Assembly (NCBI GenBank): GCA_048217285.1
Contig: DBFWVW010000067.1
Location: 1 to 64,000, forward strand
DNA: 64,000 nt
DNA from: CAG-103 sp048217285
GTDB lineage: Bacteria; Bacillota; Clostridia; Oscillospirales; Oscillospiraceae
Direction: 5' to 3'
Position numbers and translations under genes: made by a program
The notes under the pieces: generated by a model
Seen by the model: only the letters and a program-made list of their open reading frames with translations
Told to the model about the DNA's origin: nothing
Databases searched by the model: none
In this document: positions 6,628 through 15,138 of the stretch, one piece after another
Layout: the number at the start of each line of letters is the position of its first letter
Position numbering within the stretch: position 1 is the first letter of the stretch

Positions 6628-7458
6628 TCAGGTATGAAGCGCCATCTGGTACAGTTCATTTTTGCCGAAACCGGTGTCCGCCGCGGCGAGCTTGCACGCC
6701 TCTTTGAGCGCGCGGCCTTCACTGCGATAGCGTGCCACGATCTCAAGCGCCTGCTCGACTGTGACAGTCGGGTCCGAGCATTCGGGCGCGCCGCGCAGCA
6801 CGAGCACGAATTCGCCCTTCGGCGGCGTCTCGGTGAAGTAGGCCACCGCGCCGTCGAGCGTCGTGCGCAGCTTTTGCTCATGCAGCTTGGTCAGCTCGCG
6901 CGCGAGCGTGATCTCCCGCGCGCCGCCGAAGGTATCACGCAGGTCGCAGAGCGTGCGCAGCAGCTTGTGCGGTGCCTCGTAGAAGATCATCGTGCGCGTC
7001 TCACCGCGCAGGCGCTCAAGATGTGCGCGCCGGGTCTTGCCGCTCACGGCGAGGAAGCCCTCGAAGCAAAACTGCTGCGTCGGCAGGCCGGACACGGCCA
7101 GCGCCGCGATGGCCGCGCACGGGCCGGGGATGACCTGCACGTCGATGCCCTGCTCGGCGCACTGGCGCACGATGTCCTCGCCGGGGTCGGAGATGGCGGG
7201 CATACCGGCATCGGTCACGAGCGCGCACGTCTCGCCGGCCAGCAGACGCGCGACGATCTTCTCGCCGCTGGCGTATTTGTTGTGCTCGTAGTAGCTCACG
7301 CACGGTTTTTTGATCTCAAAATGGTTGAGGAGCTTCGCTGTCACGCGCGTGTCCTCGGCGGCGATGAAGTCGGCACTGCGCAGCGTTTCGAGCGCGCGCA
7401 CGGACAGGTCGCCGAGGTTGCCAATCGGCGTGCCGACCAGATACAGTGTTCCGCTCAT
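6628..7458 (-). CDS. rsmI: 16S rRNA (cytidine-1402-2'-O)-methyltransferase
   Basis: 276 residues; tetrapyrrole-methylase fold. Motifs: GTLYLVGTPIGNLGDLSVRA at the N-terminus, AAEDTRVTAKLLNHF, LVTDAGMPAISDPGE (SAM-binding loop) and VIPGPCAAIAALAVSGLP, all diagnostic for RsmI. It 2'-O-methylates C1402 in the ribosomal decoding centre. The start at 7458 is set by AGGAGG just upstream; the longer reading from 7488 starts inside the preceding gene. ATGA overlap with the upstream methyltransferase gene indicates a coupled operon. Confidence 0.96.
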   Translation of the reverse strand: MSGTLYLVGTPIGNLGDLSVRALETLRSADFIAAEDTRVTAKLLNHFEIKKPCVSYYEHNKYASGEKIVARLLAGETCALVTDAGMPAISDPGEDIVRQCAEQGIDVQVIPGPCAAIAALAVSGLPTQQFCFEGFLAVSGKTRRAHLERLRGETRTMIFYEAPHKLLRTLCDLRDTFGGAREITLARELTKLHEQKLRTTLDGAVAYFTETPPKGEFVLVLRGAPECSDPTVTVEQALEIVARYRSEGRALKEACKLAAADTGFGKNELYQMALHT

Positions 7459-8192
7459 GGTTGCGTCCTCCTGTGATAAATTCTGCATATTTCATCCGAG
7501 TCCGTGCCGTCCGGCGCGCAGAGCGCCAGCGGCGGCAGGATGTTGAGCCCCGGCTTTCCGCCGCGGCGTGCCTCGACCAGCACGAGGCTGGGCGCAGCGT
7601 CTGCGGTATGCGCCACGGTGCGCAGACGCTTCGGCTCCAAACCGGCGGCCGTGAGTGCGCACAGCAGCTCGCTCAGCCGCTCCGGCCGGTGCACGAGTGC
7701 GGCAGAGCCGCCCCAGCGCGTGAGATAGGCCATGGCGGCGCAGATATCCTGCATGGTGCAGGTGCGCTCGTCGCGCGCATACGCGCGTATGGGGTCGGGA
7801 GAGGTATAGCCCCGGCCCTCGGCAAAATACGGTGGGTTTGCCACGACGAGATCAAAGCCCCCGGCCTGGAGCACTGTGCGGTGCTCGCGCAGGTCGGCGC
7901 AGAGGATCTCCGCCCGAGCGCTCAGACCATTGGCGGCGAGATTGCCACACGCGAGCTGCGCCGCGTCCGGCTGCAGCTCCACGCCGACGGCGGTTGCCTG
8001 CGGCAGCGCGTGCAGCAGCAGCACTGTCAGCACACCGGCGCCGCAGCCGAGATCGGCAAAGCGACGCACACGGCGATGGGCTGCAAAATCGGCCAGCAGC
8101 ACACTGTCCGTACCGAGGGCAAACCCGGCGCCGGAGCGCAGAAATCGCGGGCCATCCGGCCACAGGTCGTCATATTGCGGGCAGTGGGTCAT
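7455..8192 (-). CDS. tRNA1(Val) adenine-N6-type methyltransferase (TrmN6/YabB family)
   Basis: 245 residues. SAM-binding motif I is FADLGCGAGVLTVLLL and the N6-adenine motif is VANPPYF (within FDLVVANPPYFAEG), as in the TrmN6/YfiC/YabB group that modifies A37 of tRNA-Val in the family's studied members. ATG at 8192 follows AAGGAG. It overlaps rsmI by ATGA, and the Bacillus yabB-yabC order is preserved. The substrate is assigned by family and synteny only. Confidence 0.88.
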   Translation of the reverse strand: MTHCPQYDDLWPDGPRFLRSGAGFALGTDSVLLADFAAHRRVRRFADLGCGAGVLTVLLLHALPQATAVGVELQPDAAQLACGNLAANGLSARAEILCADLREHRTVLQAGGFDLVVANPPYFAEGRGYTSPDPIRAYARDERTCTMQDICAAMAYLTRWGGSAALVHRPERLSELLCALTAAGLEPKRLRTVAHTADAAPSLVLVEARRGGKPGLNILPPLALCAPDGTDSDEICRIYHRRTQP

Positions 8193-8221
8193 GGCGCACG
8201 CTCCTTCGGGTAAAATAGAGA

Positions 8222-8250
8222 GAGGCGATATGCCTGGAGCATATCGCCTC
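8222..8250 (-). terminator. Hairpin after the ferredoxin gene
   Basis: GAGGCGATATGC / GCATATCGCCTC, perfect 12-bp arms with a 5-nt loop, 30 bases past the ferredoxin stop; the T-run on the minus strand is weak (CTCTATTTTA). Confidence 0.65.
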
Positions 8251-8279
8251 ATTCGTTTGCGTTTTTCTCCGGCCGAATC

Positions 8280-8450
8280 TTAGTCGACAGAGATCGCGCC
8301 CACCGGGCAGTTCGCAGCGCAGGTGCCGCACTCCATGCAGCTGTCCGCGTTGATGACGTACTTGCCATTGCCCTCGGAAATTGCCTCAGCCGGGCAGTTT
8401 GCAGCGCAGGTGCCGCACATGATGCAATCGTCGTTGATAACAAAAGCCAT
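8280..8450 (-). CDS. 2[4Fe-4S] ferredoxin, clostridial type
   Basis: 56 residues, the standard size. Two copies of C-x-x-C-x-x-x-C-P are visible: CIMCGTCAANCP and CMECGTCAANCP. ATG at 8450 with AGGAGG 8-13 bases upstream. This is the low-potential soluble electron carrier that would accept electrons from pyruvate:ferredoxin oxidoreductase (18992-22525) and could feed the dehydratase activator. It stands alone between hairpin 8222-8250 and the divergent clpC. The near-identical halves reflect the ancient internal duplication of this fold. Confidence 0.97.
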   Translation of the reverse strand: MAFVINDDCIMCGTCAANCPAEAISEGNGKYVINADSCMECGTCAANCPVGAISVD

Positions 8451-8678
8451 TGTAATTACCTCCTATGTTTTTGACCAGACTTCTCTTCCTCTGGTATCAG
8501 CCATTGTAGCACAAAAATCCGAAAAATCAACCGTCATTTTCGAAATTCGGAAAAGTATGCTGATTAAAATACAGGAAGGGGTGGAAATAATACAAAACAG
8601 CTTCCCGGATTCGGCAGGTTCCTTGTGCTGTCCGGGCGATAATAGAGGCGTATGACCAGCGAAGGAGGCAAACGATCT

Positions 8679-11156
8679 ATGCGCGGCAGCGAACGGTTTA
8701 CACAGCGGGCGTCCACGGCGATCACAAAGGCGCACGACGCAGCCCTGGGTATGGGGCACAGTTATGTTGGCACGGAGCATCTCCTGCTCGGCATCATCCG
8801 GGAAGGGGAGGGCCTCGGCGCCCGTATCCTGAATGACAATGCGCTGACGGACGCCGTGCTCACGCGCATGGTCGCGGAGACGGTCGGCCGCGGCGTGCCC
8901 GGTGCGCCCGAGCAGGGGCTCAGTCCCCGGGCGCGGCACGTCATCGAGCTGGCCGCCGAGGACGCCAACCGGCTCGGTCACTGCTACGTCGGCACGGAGC
9001 ACATTCTCATGGGCATCCTCCGCGAGGCGGAAAGCGCCGGTGCGCGCATCATCGTGGCCTCCGGCGGCGACCTGAACAAGATCTACACGGACATCATGGA
9101 CGTGTTCGGCCGGCCGGAGTATAAGCCCCGGCCGCAGCAGTCCGCGCCGCGGTCCCAGACGCGCCGCGCCGCCGATACGAAAACGCTCGACCAGTACGGC
9201 CGCGACCTCACGGAGTTGGCTTCCGGCGGGAAAATGGATCCGGTCATCGGCCGCGACCGGGAGATCGAGCGCGCCATCCAGATCCTCTCGCGCCGCAGCA
9301 AAAATAACCCCGTGCTCATCGGCGAGCCCGGCGTCGGCAAGACGGCCGTGGCCGAGGGACTGGCGCAGCGCATCACGGACGGCAATGTGCCCGAGGATCT
9401 GCGCAATAAGCGCATTGTGAGCGTGGACCTGACGGCCATGCTTGCGGGCACGAAGTATCGCGGCGACTTTGAAGAGCGTGTCAAGTGTGTCCTGCATGAG
9501 GTGCAGCGCGCGGGCAATGTCATCCTCTTCATCGACGAGCTGCACACGATCGTCGGCGCGGGCTCGGCTGAGGGCGCGATCGACGCGGCGAACATCCTCA
9601 AGCCTGCGCTCGGGCGCGACGAGCTGCAGATCATCGGCGCGACGACGCTCGAGGAGTACCGCAAATATATCGAAAAGGACGCGGCGCTCGAGCGGCGTTT
9701 TCAGCCTGTACGCATCGCGGAGCCCACGCCGGAACAGAGTCTGCTGATCCTGCGCGGCCTGCGCGAGCGGCTCGAGGCGCACCACCGCCTGCACATCACG
9801 GACGACGCGCTGCGCAAGGCGGTCACGCTCTCCGTGCGTTATATCGGCGACCGCTGGCTGCCGGATAAGGCCATTGATCTCGTGGACGAGGCGGCCTCGC
9901 GTGTGCGTATGCAGGCGCTGGTGCAGCCGGAGCGGGTGCACGCGCTGGAGATGCAGCTGACGAACGTGACCGCGGACATGGAAAGCGCCGTGCGCGCGCA
10001 GGACTTTGAGCGCGCGGCCCGGCTGCGCGACCGCGAGCAGAAGCTGTGCACGGAGCTCGAGCAGCAGCGTAGCCAGTGGGAGCAGACGCACTCTGGCCCA
10101 GTGCGCGCCGTGACGGGCGAGGATGTAGCCGAGATCGTCTCGCTCTGGACGGGCATCCCGGTCGCGGGCATCACCTCGAGCGAGAGCAAGCAGCTACTGC
10201 AGATGGAGGTCTCGCTGCGCCGCCGCGTCGTTGGACAGGAGGAGGCCGTGCACGCGGTCTCGAACGCGATCCGCCGCAGCCGCGTCGGCCTCGGCGATCC
10301 GAACCGGCCGATTGGCAGCTTCCTGTTTCTCGGCCCGACCGGCGTCGGCAAGACGGAACTCTGCCGCGCGCTGGCCGAGGCGCTCTTCGGCGATGAAAAG
10401 GCGCTTATCCGCGTGGATATGTCGGAATATATGGAGCGGCACAGCGTCTCGCGGCTCATCGGCTCGCCCCCGGGCTATATCGGCCACGAGGAGGGCGGCC
10501 AGCTCACGGAAAAGGTGCGCCGCAAGCCGTATTCCGTTGTGCTCTTCGATGAGATTGAAAAAGCGCACGAGGATGTTTTCAACCTCCTGTTACAGGTCAT
10601 GGAGGACGGCCAACTCACGGATTCACTCGGGCGGAAGGTGAATTTCCGCAATGCCGTCGTGGTTATGACCTCGAACGTCGGCGCGAAAGCCATCACGGAC
10701 AGCCGCCGCAGCCTCGGTTTCACGCAGCAGACGGGCGAGGGTGCCGGCCGCACGGACGCCGAGATCCGCAGTATGGTCATGTCCGACCTGAAAAAGACGT
10801 TCCGGCCGGAGTTTCTCAACCGCGTCGATGAGATCATCGTCTTTCACAAGCTCACGCGCGCCAACATCCGCCAGATCGCGCAAAAGCTCCTCGGCACCGT
10901 CAACACGCGCATGGAGCGCGCGGGCGTGGAGCTGCAGGTGCCGGATGCGGCGCTCGATGCGCTCTCGGCCACGGGGTATGACCCTGTGTACGGCGCGCGG
11001 CCGCTGCGCCGGGCCATCCAGAGCACGATCGCCGACCAGGCGGCGGGTATGCTGCTCGACGGAACGCTCCAGCATGGGGACGTTGTGACGGCAGAGGTGC
11101 ATGACGGAAAAATTGTTTTGACGAAAACGTGTGAACATGGTACGATAACGTCCTGA
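8679..11156 (+). CDS. clpC: ATP-dependent Clp protease ATP-binding subunit ClpC
   Basis: 825 residues. Order: double Clp-N repeat (about 1-145; GHSYVGTEHLLLGIIREGEG and GHCYVGTEHILMGILREAES), AAA+ domain 1 with Walker A GEPGVGKTAVAEG, UVR-type coiled coil (about residue 425-465, AQDFERAARLRDREQ), AAA+ domain 2 with Walker A GPTGVGKTELCRAL, and the ClpC C-terminal domain. It unfolds proteins for ClpP. ATG 8679 is preferred over 8652 because AGGAGG at 8663-8668 fits it. The usual partners ctsR, mcsA and mcsB are not next to it. Confidence 0.95.
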   Translation: MRGSERFTQRASTAITKAHDAALGMGHSYVGTEHLLLGIIREGEGLGARILNDNALTDAVLTRMVAETVGRGVPGAPEQGLSPRARHVIELAAEDANRLGHCYVGTEHILMGILREAESAGARIIVASGGDLNKIYTDIMDVFGRPEYKPRPQQSAPRSQTRRAADTKTLDQYGRDLTELASGGKMDPVIGRDREIERAIQILSRRSKNNPVLIGEPGVGKTAVAEGLAQRITDGNVPEDLRNKRIVSVDLTAMLAGTKYRGDFEERVKCVLHEVQRAGNVILFIDELHTIVGAGSAEGAIDAANILKPALGRDELQIIGATTLEEYRKYIEKDAALERRFQPVRIAEPTPEQSLLILRGLRERLEAHHRLHITDDALRKAVTLSVRYIGDRWLPDKAIDLVDEAASRVRMQALVQPERVHALEMQLTNVTADMESAVRAQDFERAARLRDREQKLCTELEQQRSQWEQTHSGPVRAVTGEDVAEIVSLWTGIPVAGITSSESKQLLQMEVSLRRRVVGQEEAVHAVSNAIRRSRVGLGDPNRPIGSFLFLGPTGVGKTELCRALAEALFGDEKALIRVDMSEYMERHSVSRLIGSPPGYIGHEEGGQLTEKVRRKPYSVVLFDEIEKAHEDVFNLLLQVMEDGQLTDSLGRKVNFRNAVVVMTSNVGAKAITDSRRSLGFTQQTGEGAGRTDAEIRSMVMSDLKKTFRPEFLNRVDEIIVFHKLTRANIRQIAQKLLGTVNTRMERAGVELQVPDAALDALSATGYDPVYGARPLRRAIQSTIADQAAGMLLDGTLQHGDVVTAEVHDGKIVLTKTCEHGTITS

Positions 11157-11185
11157 ATGTAATCTGGACGGAGGCGTATCTCAAC

Positions 11186-11641
11186 ATGGCACAAAATACC
11201 CAAGAGGAAAACAAAGCAGTTTATCTGGACCCGTTTCGCTACAATGATTTTATCGGGTTTAATTCGCATAATCATATCGTCGTTCAGGAGGTCGGTGACG
11301 GCACCAGCGTCGTAGAGGTCGAATTGACGCAGGACGCCATGAACCCGCTTAGCATGGCACATGGCGGCCTGATCTTCAGCCTTTGCGATGTGGCGACCGG
11401 CGTTGCCGCGCGCACCGGCGGCCGCATCACCGTGACGCTCGACAGCAGCATTCACTTCCTGCGTCCGGGCAAGGACACGACCAAGCTCGTGGCGCACGGC
11501 CGCGTGGTCAAGGAGGGCCGCACGACGGGGCTTGTCACGGCAGAAGTGTTCAATGATGAGGGCAAGCTCATTGCGACCTCGGACATGACTGTCTACTATG
11601 TGGATGAGAACACGTACACCGACCCCACGGTGCAAAAGTGA
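11186..11641 (+). CDS. PaaI-type hotdog-fold thioesterase
   Basis: 151 residues. The hotdog core shows NPLSMAHGGLIFSLCDVATGVAA (the H-G-G-x-x-x-x-L-x-D active-site pattern of PaaI/YbgC-like enzymes) followed by VTLDSSIHFLRPGK and VTAEVFNDEGKLIATSDMTVYYV. Members hydrolyse acyl-CoA thioesters, often phenylacetyl or hydroxybenzoyl types; the substrate here is unknown. A GGAGG site lies 12 bases before the ATG. It follows clpC by 29 bases, so read-through is possible. Confidence 0.9.
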   Translation: MAQNTQEENKAVYLDPFRYNDFIGFNSHNHIVVQEVGDGTSVVEVELTQDAMNPLSMAHGGLIFSLCDVATGVAARTGGRITVTLDSSIHFLRPGKDTTKLVAHGRVVKEGRTTGLVTAEVFNDEGKLIATSDMTVYYVDENTYTDPTVQK

Positions 11642-11657
11642 GCATAAAATAAGAAAA

Positions 11658-11685
11658 AGAGACGTCTGCGGACGTCTCTTTTTTT
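11658..11685 (+). terminator. Terminator between the thioesterase gene and spoIID
   Basis: AGAGACGTC-TGCG-GACGTCTCT followed by TTTTTT; flanking A-run makes it usable on both strands for these convergent genes. Confidence 0.85.
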
Positions 11686-11695
11686 CGCGCTTTGT

Positions 11696-12685
11696 TCAGC
11701 CACCGGCGCGGATGAGCGCCGTGCCGGGGTAGTAGTGTGCGAGAATGTCGGCGTAGCCGCTGCCGCGGCGGGCCATGACGTTTGCGCCATACTGGCTCAT
11801 GCCGACGCCGTGGCCGCTGCCGGTGACGGTGAAGGTGAACGTCCCGCCGCTGTACGCGACGGAAAACGCCGCCGAGCGCAGGGAAAAGAGCGCGCGCACC
11901 TGCGCGCCCGTGAGCGTTTCGGAGCCGACGGGGATGCTCGCCACGCGGCCGCTGTCATCGAGCACCGGCGTGCCGAACCATGTGCCCGGATCGTCGCTGA
12001 GCATGCAGCCCGGATAGCTGTCGAGCATGGCTGCGCGCACGGCGTCGGCCGCGATCTCAGCCGTCGAGACGTAGTTTGGAACATCCTGTGCCGTTTCAGG
12101 GGAGGACACGCTCACAAGATACGGTGCGTCACCGCTCCAGAGCGCGGCACTGTTCTCGGTCGCCCCGGCGGACGAGGCGTGGAACACTGCGCGGATGAGC
12201 TGTCCGCCGTAGATGAGATACTGCCCGTCCGTGTCGGTCACGGCCTGGCGGATGCGCGCCATGTTGCGCGCATAGTCCGCGCCCCATTGCTCGCGCAGTG
12301 CGGCATCGTCTTTGTGCGCGCAGCAGCAGGTGTACTGGTCGCAGACGCCGGCTTCCGGATGGTTGGCCGCGCCGCCGCGCACGCGCTGGAGGATATACGT
12401 GCGCGCCGCGACCGCCTGCGCCCGCAGCGCCTCGGGCGCGAAGGATGCGGGCATCTCGGCAGCCACCACGCCGGGCAGCCAGTCGGCCATCGTCGTCTCG
12501 ACCGGCTCTCCGCCGCTGAGCGCCGTGATGGCCGTCTCACCGTCGGGTGCGACGGCGGCAGACGCCGTCACGGACGGGATGGGCTGCGCCGCCGGTTCCT
12601 CGGCCGGACCAAGCGTCACCACAAGCCACGGGATCCCCAGCGAGAGCGCCACAAGCAGCAGCGACAGCAGAAAAACTTTGCGCAC
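11696..12685 (-). CDS. spoIID: Stage II sporulation protein D (SpoIID), peptidoglycan lytic transglycosylase
   Basis: 329 residues with an N-terminal membrane anchor (FLLSLLLVALSLGIPWLVV). SpoIID motifs: MADWLPGVVAAEMPASFAPE and ALRAQAVAARTYILQR, carrying the catalytic Glu region, then YLIYGGQLIRAVFHASSAGATENSAALW, and the C-terminal GSGHGVGMSQYGANVMARRG. In sporulation it cleaves glycan strands at the engulfing septum with SpoIIM and SpoIIP. The CDQYTCCCAHK insertion at about residue 115 carries a Cys cluster that resembles the zinc-binding loop of SpoIID. Monocistronic here. Confidence 0.94.
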   Translation of the reverse strand: MRKVFLLSLLLVALSLGIPWLVVTLGPAEEPAAQPIPSVTASAAVAPDGETAITALSGGEPVETTMADWLPGVVAAEMPASFAPEALRAQAVAARTYILQRVRGGAANHPEAGVCDQYTCCCAHKDDAALREQWGADYARNMARIRQAVTDTDGQYLIYGGQLIRAVFHASSAGATENSAALWSGDAPYLVSVSSPETAQDVPNYVSTAEIAADAVRAAMLDSYPGCMLSDDPGTWFGTPVLDDSGRVASIPVGSETLTGAQVRALFSLRSAAFSVAYSGGTFTFTVTGSGHGVGMSQYGANVMARRGSGYADILAHYYPGTALIRAGG

Positions 12686-12726
12686 GTGCGCTGCCTCCTT
12701 TCTGCCCTGCGTGGCCGTTTTGCGCC

Positions 12727-12755
12727 TTGACGCAGGGGGGAAATCAGTATAAAAT
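12727..12755 (+). promoter_or_regulatory. Candidate sigma-A promoter
   Basis: TTGACG (12727-12732), 17-bp spacer, TAAAAT (12750-12755), 38 bases upstream of the membrane protein start at 12793. The same hexamers and spacing recur before the gene at 37482. Confidence 0.65.
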
Positions 12756-12792
12756 AAACCTATTCAATATGTATTGGGACAGGTAGTTGGTT

Positions 12793-13599
12793 ATGCACAA
12801 AAACGCTTGGATGATCTGCTGCTGCACGGCGGTGCTGGCAGCATTCGGGACCTTTTTCCGCTGGCTGCAGGATCAGGTCTGTTTTGAAGAAGAGACCGGC
12901 CTTGCCGTGCGTGGCAGCATCTGGCCGTACGCCGTCGCGCTGATGATCGTCATTGCCGCGGCTGTGCTGGCCGTGGTGTGCTTCCGGATGAAAAACCAGC
13001 CGCACACCAGTTTTCCGGATTCGCTGCCCGCGGCGTTTGCCACGTCGCGGCGGGTGTGTATCGTCGGCGGGGTCGTGCTTGGCGTGCTGCTGGCAATCGG
13101 CGGTGCCTGGCTGATGATCAGCTCTGGCACGCTCGCGTCACCCGGACTGCAGCGGGTGCTGGCTGTGCTCACGATCGTGACGGGGGCCGCATTTATCTGG
13201 CAGATGCTCTCGATCGGGGATGGGGAGACGACCTCCGGCACGGTCGTGTGCGCGTCCGCGCCGATCGTGCTGCTCGCATTCTGGCTGATTGTGAGTTATA
13301 AGGTCAACATCATCAATCCCACCATTTCCGCCTATGCGATCGAAATCCTGGCGCTGTGCGCCGCGCTGATCGCGTTTTATGAGCTTGCCGGTTTTGCTTA
13401 CGGCCGCCCGAAGGCAATCAAGAGCATTTTCTGGAGCCAGTTCGCGGCCTTCCTGTGCATCACGGCGCTGCCGGATGACCGCACCGGCGGGCAGCAGCTT
13501 ATGCTGGCGGCTGTCGCGGGCATTCTGCTGTTCCAGTCCTACCTGACTGCATCCAACATTCGCCCGGCCGTGTCCGGACCGGCTGGCGGCGCGCAATAA
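12793..13599 (+). CDS. Multi-pass membrane protein of unknown function
   Basis: 268 residues from ATG 12793. About seven hydrophobic segments can be seen (for example WMICCCTAVLAAFGTFFRWL, YAVALMIVIAAAVLAVVCF, VLGVLLAIGGAWLMI, and the C-terminal LMLAAVAGILLFQSYL). There is no recognisable transporter, enzyme or signalling motif. A TTG two codons upstream is a possible alternative start. The gene has its own promoter and terminator, so it is an independent unit. I do not recognise the family. Confidence 0.85.
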   Translation: MHKNAWMICCCTAVLAAFGTFFRWLQDQVCFEEETGLAVRGSIWPYAVALMIVIAAAVLAVVCFRMKNQPHTSFPDSLPAAFATSRRVCIVGGVVLGVLLAIGGAWLMISSGTLASPGLQRVLAVLTIVTGAAFIWQMLSIGDGETTSGTVVCASAPIVLLAFWLIVSYKVNIINPTISAYAIEILALCAALIAFYELAGFAYGRPKAIKSIFWSQFAAFLCITALPDDRTGGQQLMLAAVAGILLFQSYLTASNIRPAVSGPAGGAQ

Positions 13600-13611
13600 G
13601 CTGTGAAAAGG

Positions 13612-13638
13612 CCCGCATGGCGCTGCCATGCGGGTTTT
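13612..13638 (+). terminator. Terminator after the 268-residue membrane protein
   Basis: CCCGCATGG-CGCTG-CCATGCGGG followed by TTTT. Confidence 0.85.
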
Positions 13639-13677
13639 CATATAGAGACTGGCACCCGCCGGAGAGGAGAAACATCC

Positions 13678-14430
13678 ATGAACAACATCTTAGCCCAGCT
13701 CAACAGCGTGCCCATGTACGCGATCTGCGGCGGCATCATCGCGTTTGTTGCGGTGGTGTGCGTCATTTTCCTCGTGCGCTCTTACCGCGCGGGCCTTGCC
13801 ATCGGCATCGACCCCGCGCGCATGAAGCGCGCCATTACGTCGAGCGCCACGTTCTCGGTCCTGCCGAGCGTGGGCATCCTGCTCGGTGTGATCGCTCTGT
13901 CCGGCAGCCTCGGCACGCCGTGGCCGTGGCTGCGCTTGTCCGTCATCGGCGCGCTGCACTATGAGACGCAGGTCGCACAGGCCGCGGCCGAGCAGGTCGG
14001 TATGCACGCTCTGTCCGCCGCCGAGATGACGCCGCAGGGCTTCACGACGATTGCCCTGCTCATGAGCGTCTGCATCATGTGGGGCATGATCCTGTCGATC
14101 TTTTTCAATAAGCGTTATCTCAAGCGCCTCGGCAATGACGGAGCCAAGTCCGCCTCCGGCGTCGGCTTCGGCGACAGTGCCATGACGGCCATGTTCATCG
14201 GCCTTGTATGTGCGTACATCGGCAGCTACATCGGCGCGTTTGTGTCCGGGGAAGGCCTGTTCACCTGCACCGGCGACTGGACGCCGCTGATCGTCGTGGC
14301 CGTGTCGGCGGCGGTGATGGCACTGTTTGTGTATCTGGCGGAGAAAAAGAACATGGCCTGGCTGGAGAGCTTCTCCATTGCCGGCAGTATGCTCATTGGC
14401 ATGGCGGCGGCTGTGCTTGTGCGGTTATAA
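13678..14430 (+). CDS. DUF5058-family membrane protein
   Basis: 250 residues, ATG 13678 after GGAGAGGAG. Six or so hydrophobic spans; features I associate with DUF5058 are RAITSSATFSVLPSVGILLG, YETQVAQAAAEQVGM in the loop, and the ICIMWGMILSIFF-type span. Function in the family is unknown, but the polytopic topology and coupling to the next two genes suggest a transporter component. Twelve bases separate it from the next membrane protein gene, which starts the second half of what may be a two-component carrier feeding the M20 peptidase at 15135. Confidence 0.8.
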   Translation: MNNILAQLNSVPMYAICGGIIAFVAVVCVIFLVRSYRAGLAIGIDPARMKRAITSSATFSVLPSVGILLGVIALSGSLGTPWPWLRLSVIGALHYETQVAQAAAEQVGMHALSAAEMTPQGFTTIALLMSVCIMWGMILSIFFNKRYLKRLGNDGAKSASGVGFGDSAMTAMFIGLVCAYIGSYIGAFVSGEGLFTCTGDWTPLIVVAVSAAVMALFVYLAEKKNMAWLESFSIAGSMLIGMAAAVLVRL

Positions 14431-14442
14431 GGAGGGAAGATC

Positions 14443-15138
14443 ATGAACGAAACCGAACGAAAAACATATCTTGAGCAGTTCAACCGCCGGACGCACGTCC
14501 TCGGCCGCATCGTGAGCGCGATCACGCTCGTGCTGCTCGTCGGCGCGCCGTTTCTCATCGGCACATTCCTCGGCGCGATGCCCGACATGGGCGCCGTGGC
14601 CAAGGGCTTTTTGTCCGTCGGCCTCGTGTGGACGGTCAGCAGCGTGGCCGAATTTCTCATCTACACGCCCATGCTCGGCGCCGGCGGCGGTTACCTTGCC
14701 TTTATCACCGGAAACCTCATTAACATGAAGATTCCGTGCGCTGTCAATGCGCGCGACATTGTCGGCACCAAGACCGGCACAGCCGAAAACGAGATCATCT
14801 CGACGCTCTCGATCGCGACGAGTTCGCTCGTGACCATCATCGTGCTCGCGCTCGGCGTGGCGCTGCTCGTGCCGCTGCAGCCCGTGCTGCAGAGCCCGGT
14901 GCTCCAGCCGGCGTTTGCCAACGTTGTCCCGGCGCTCTTCGGCGCGATGGCGTATCAGTATTTCCGCAAGAACGTGCAGGTCGCGGTCGCTCCGCTGGTC
15001 GTGATGAGCCTGCTGTTCATGCTCGTCCCGTCTCTGACGAGTTCCACGAGTTTCATGATCATTCCGAGCGGTGCGTTGGCCATCGGTATTGCCTACAGTA
15101 TGTACCGCAAGCAGAAAAAGGAGGCAGATGTGAAATGA
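14443..15138 (+). CDS. Membrane protein partner of DUF5058
   Basis: 231 residues, ATG 14443 with AAGGAGG at 14429-14435. It has about six membrane spans; conspicuous polar-in-membrane motif AEFLIYTPMLGAGGGYLAFITGN and NMKIPCAVNARDIVGTKTGTAENE. The Gly-rich re-entrant-like loop and the TKTGTAENE stretch look like substrate-handling elements of a transporter, but I cannot name the family. Its stop overlaps the ATG of the M20 peptidase gene (ATGA), so the two are translationally coupled. Confidence 0.82.
   Translation: MNETERKTYLEQFNRRTHVLGRIVSAITLVLLVGAPFLIGTFLGAMPDMGAVAKGFLSVGLVWTVSSVAEFLIYTPMLGAGGGYLAFITGNLINMKIPCAVNARDIVGTKTGTAENEIISTLSIATSSLVTIIVLALGVALLVPLQPVLQSPVLQPAFANVVPALFGAMAYQYFRKNVQVAVAPLVVMSLLFMLVPSLTSSTSFMIIPSGALAIGIAYSMYRKQKKEADVK

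Noticed and set aside
8463..10091. 542-codon minus-strand open frame opposite clpC
   Set aside because: Antisense shadow of clpC; it also reads through the ferredoxin promoter region.
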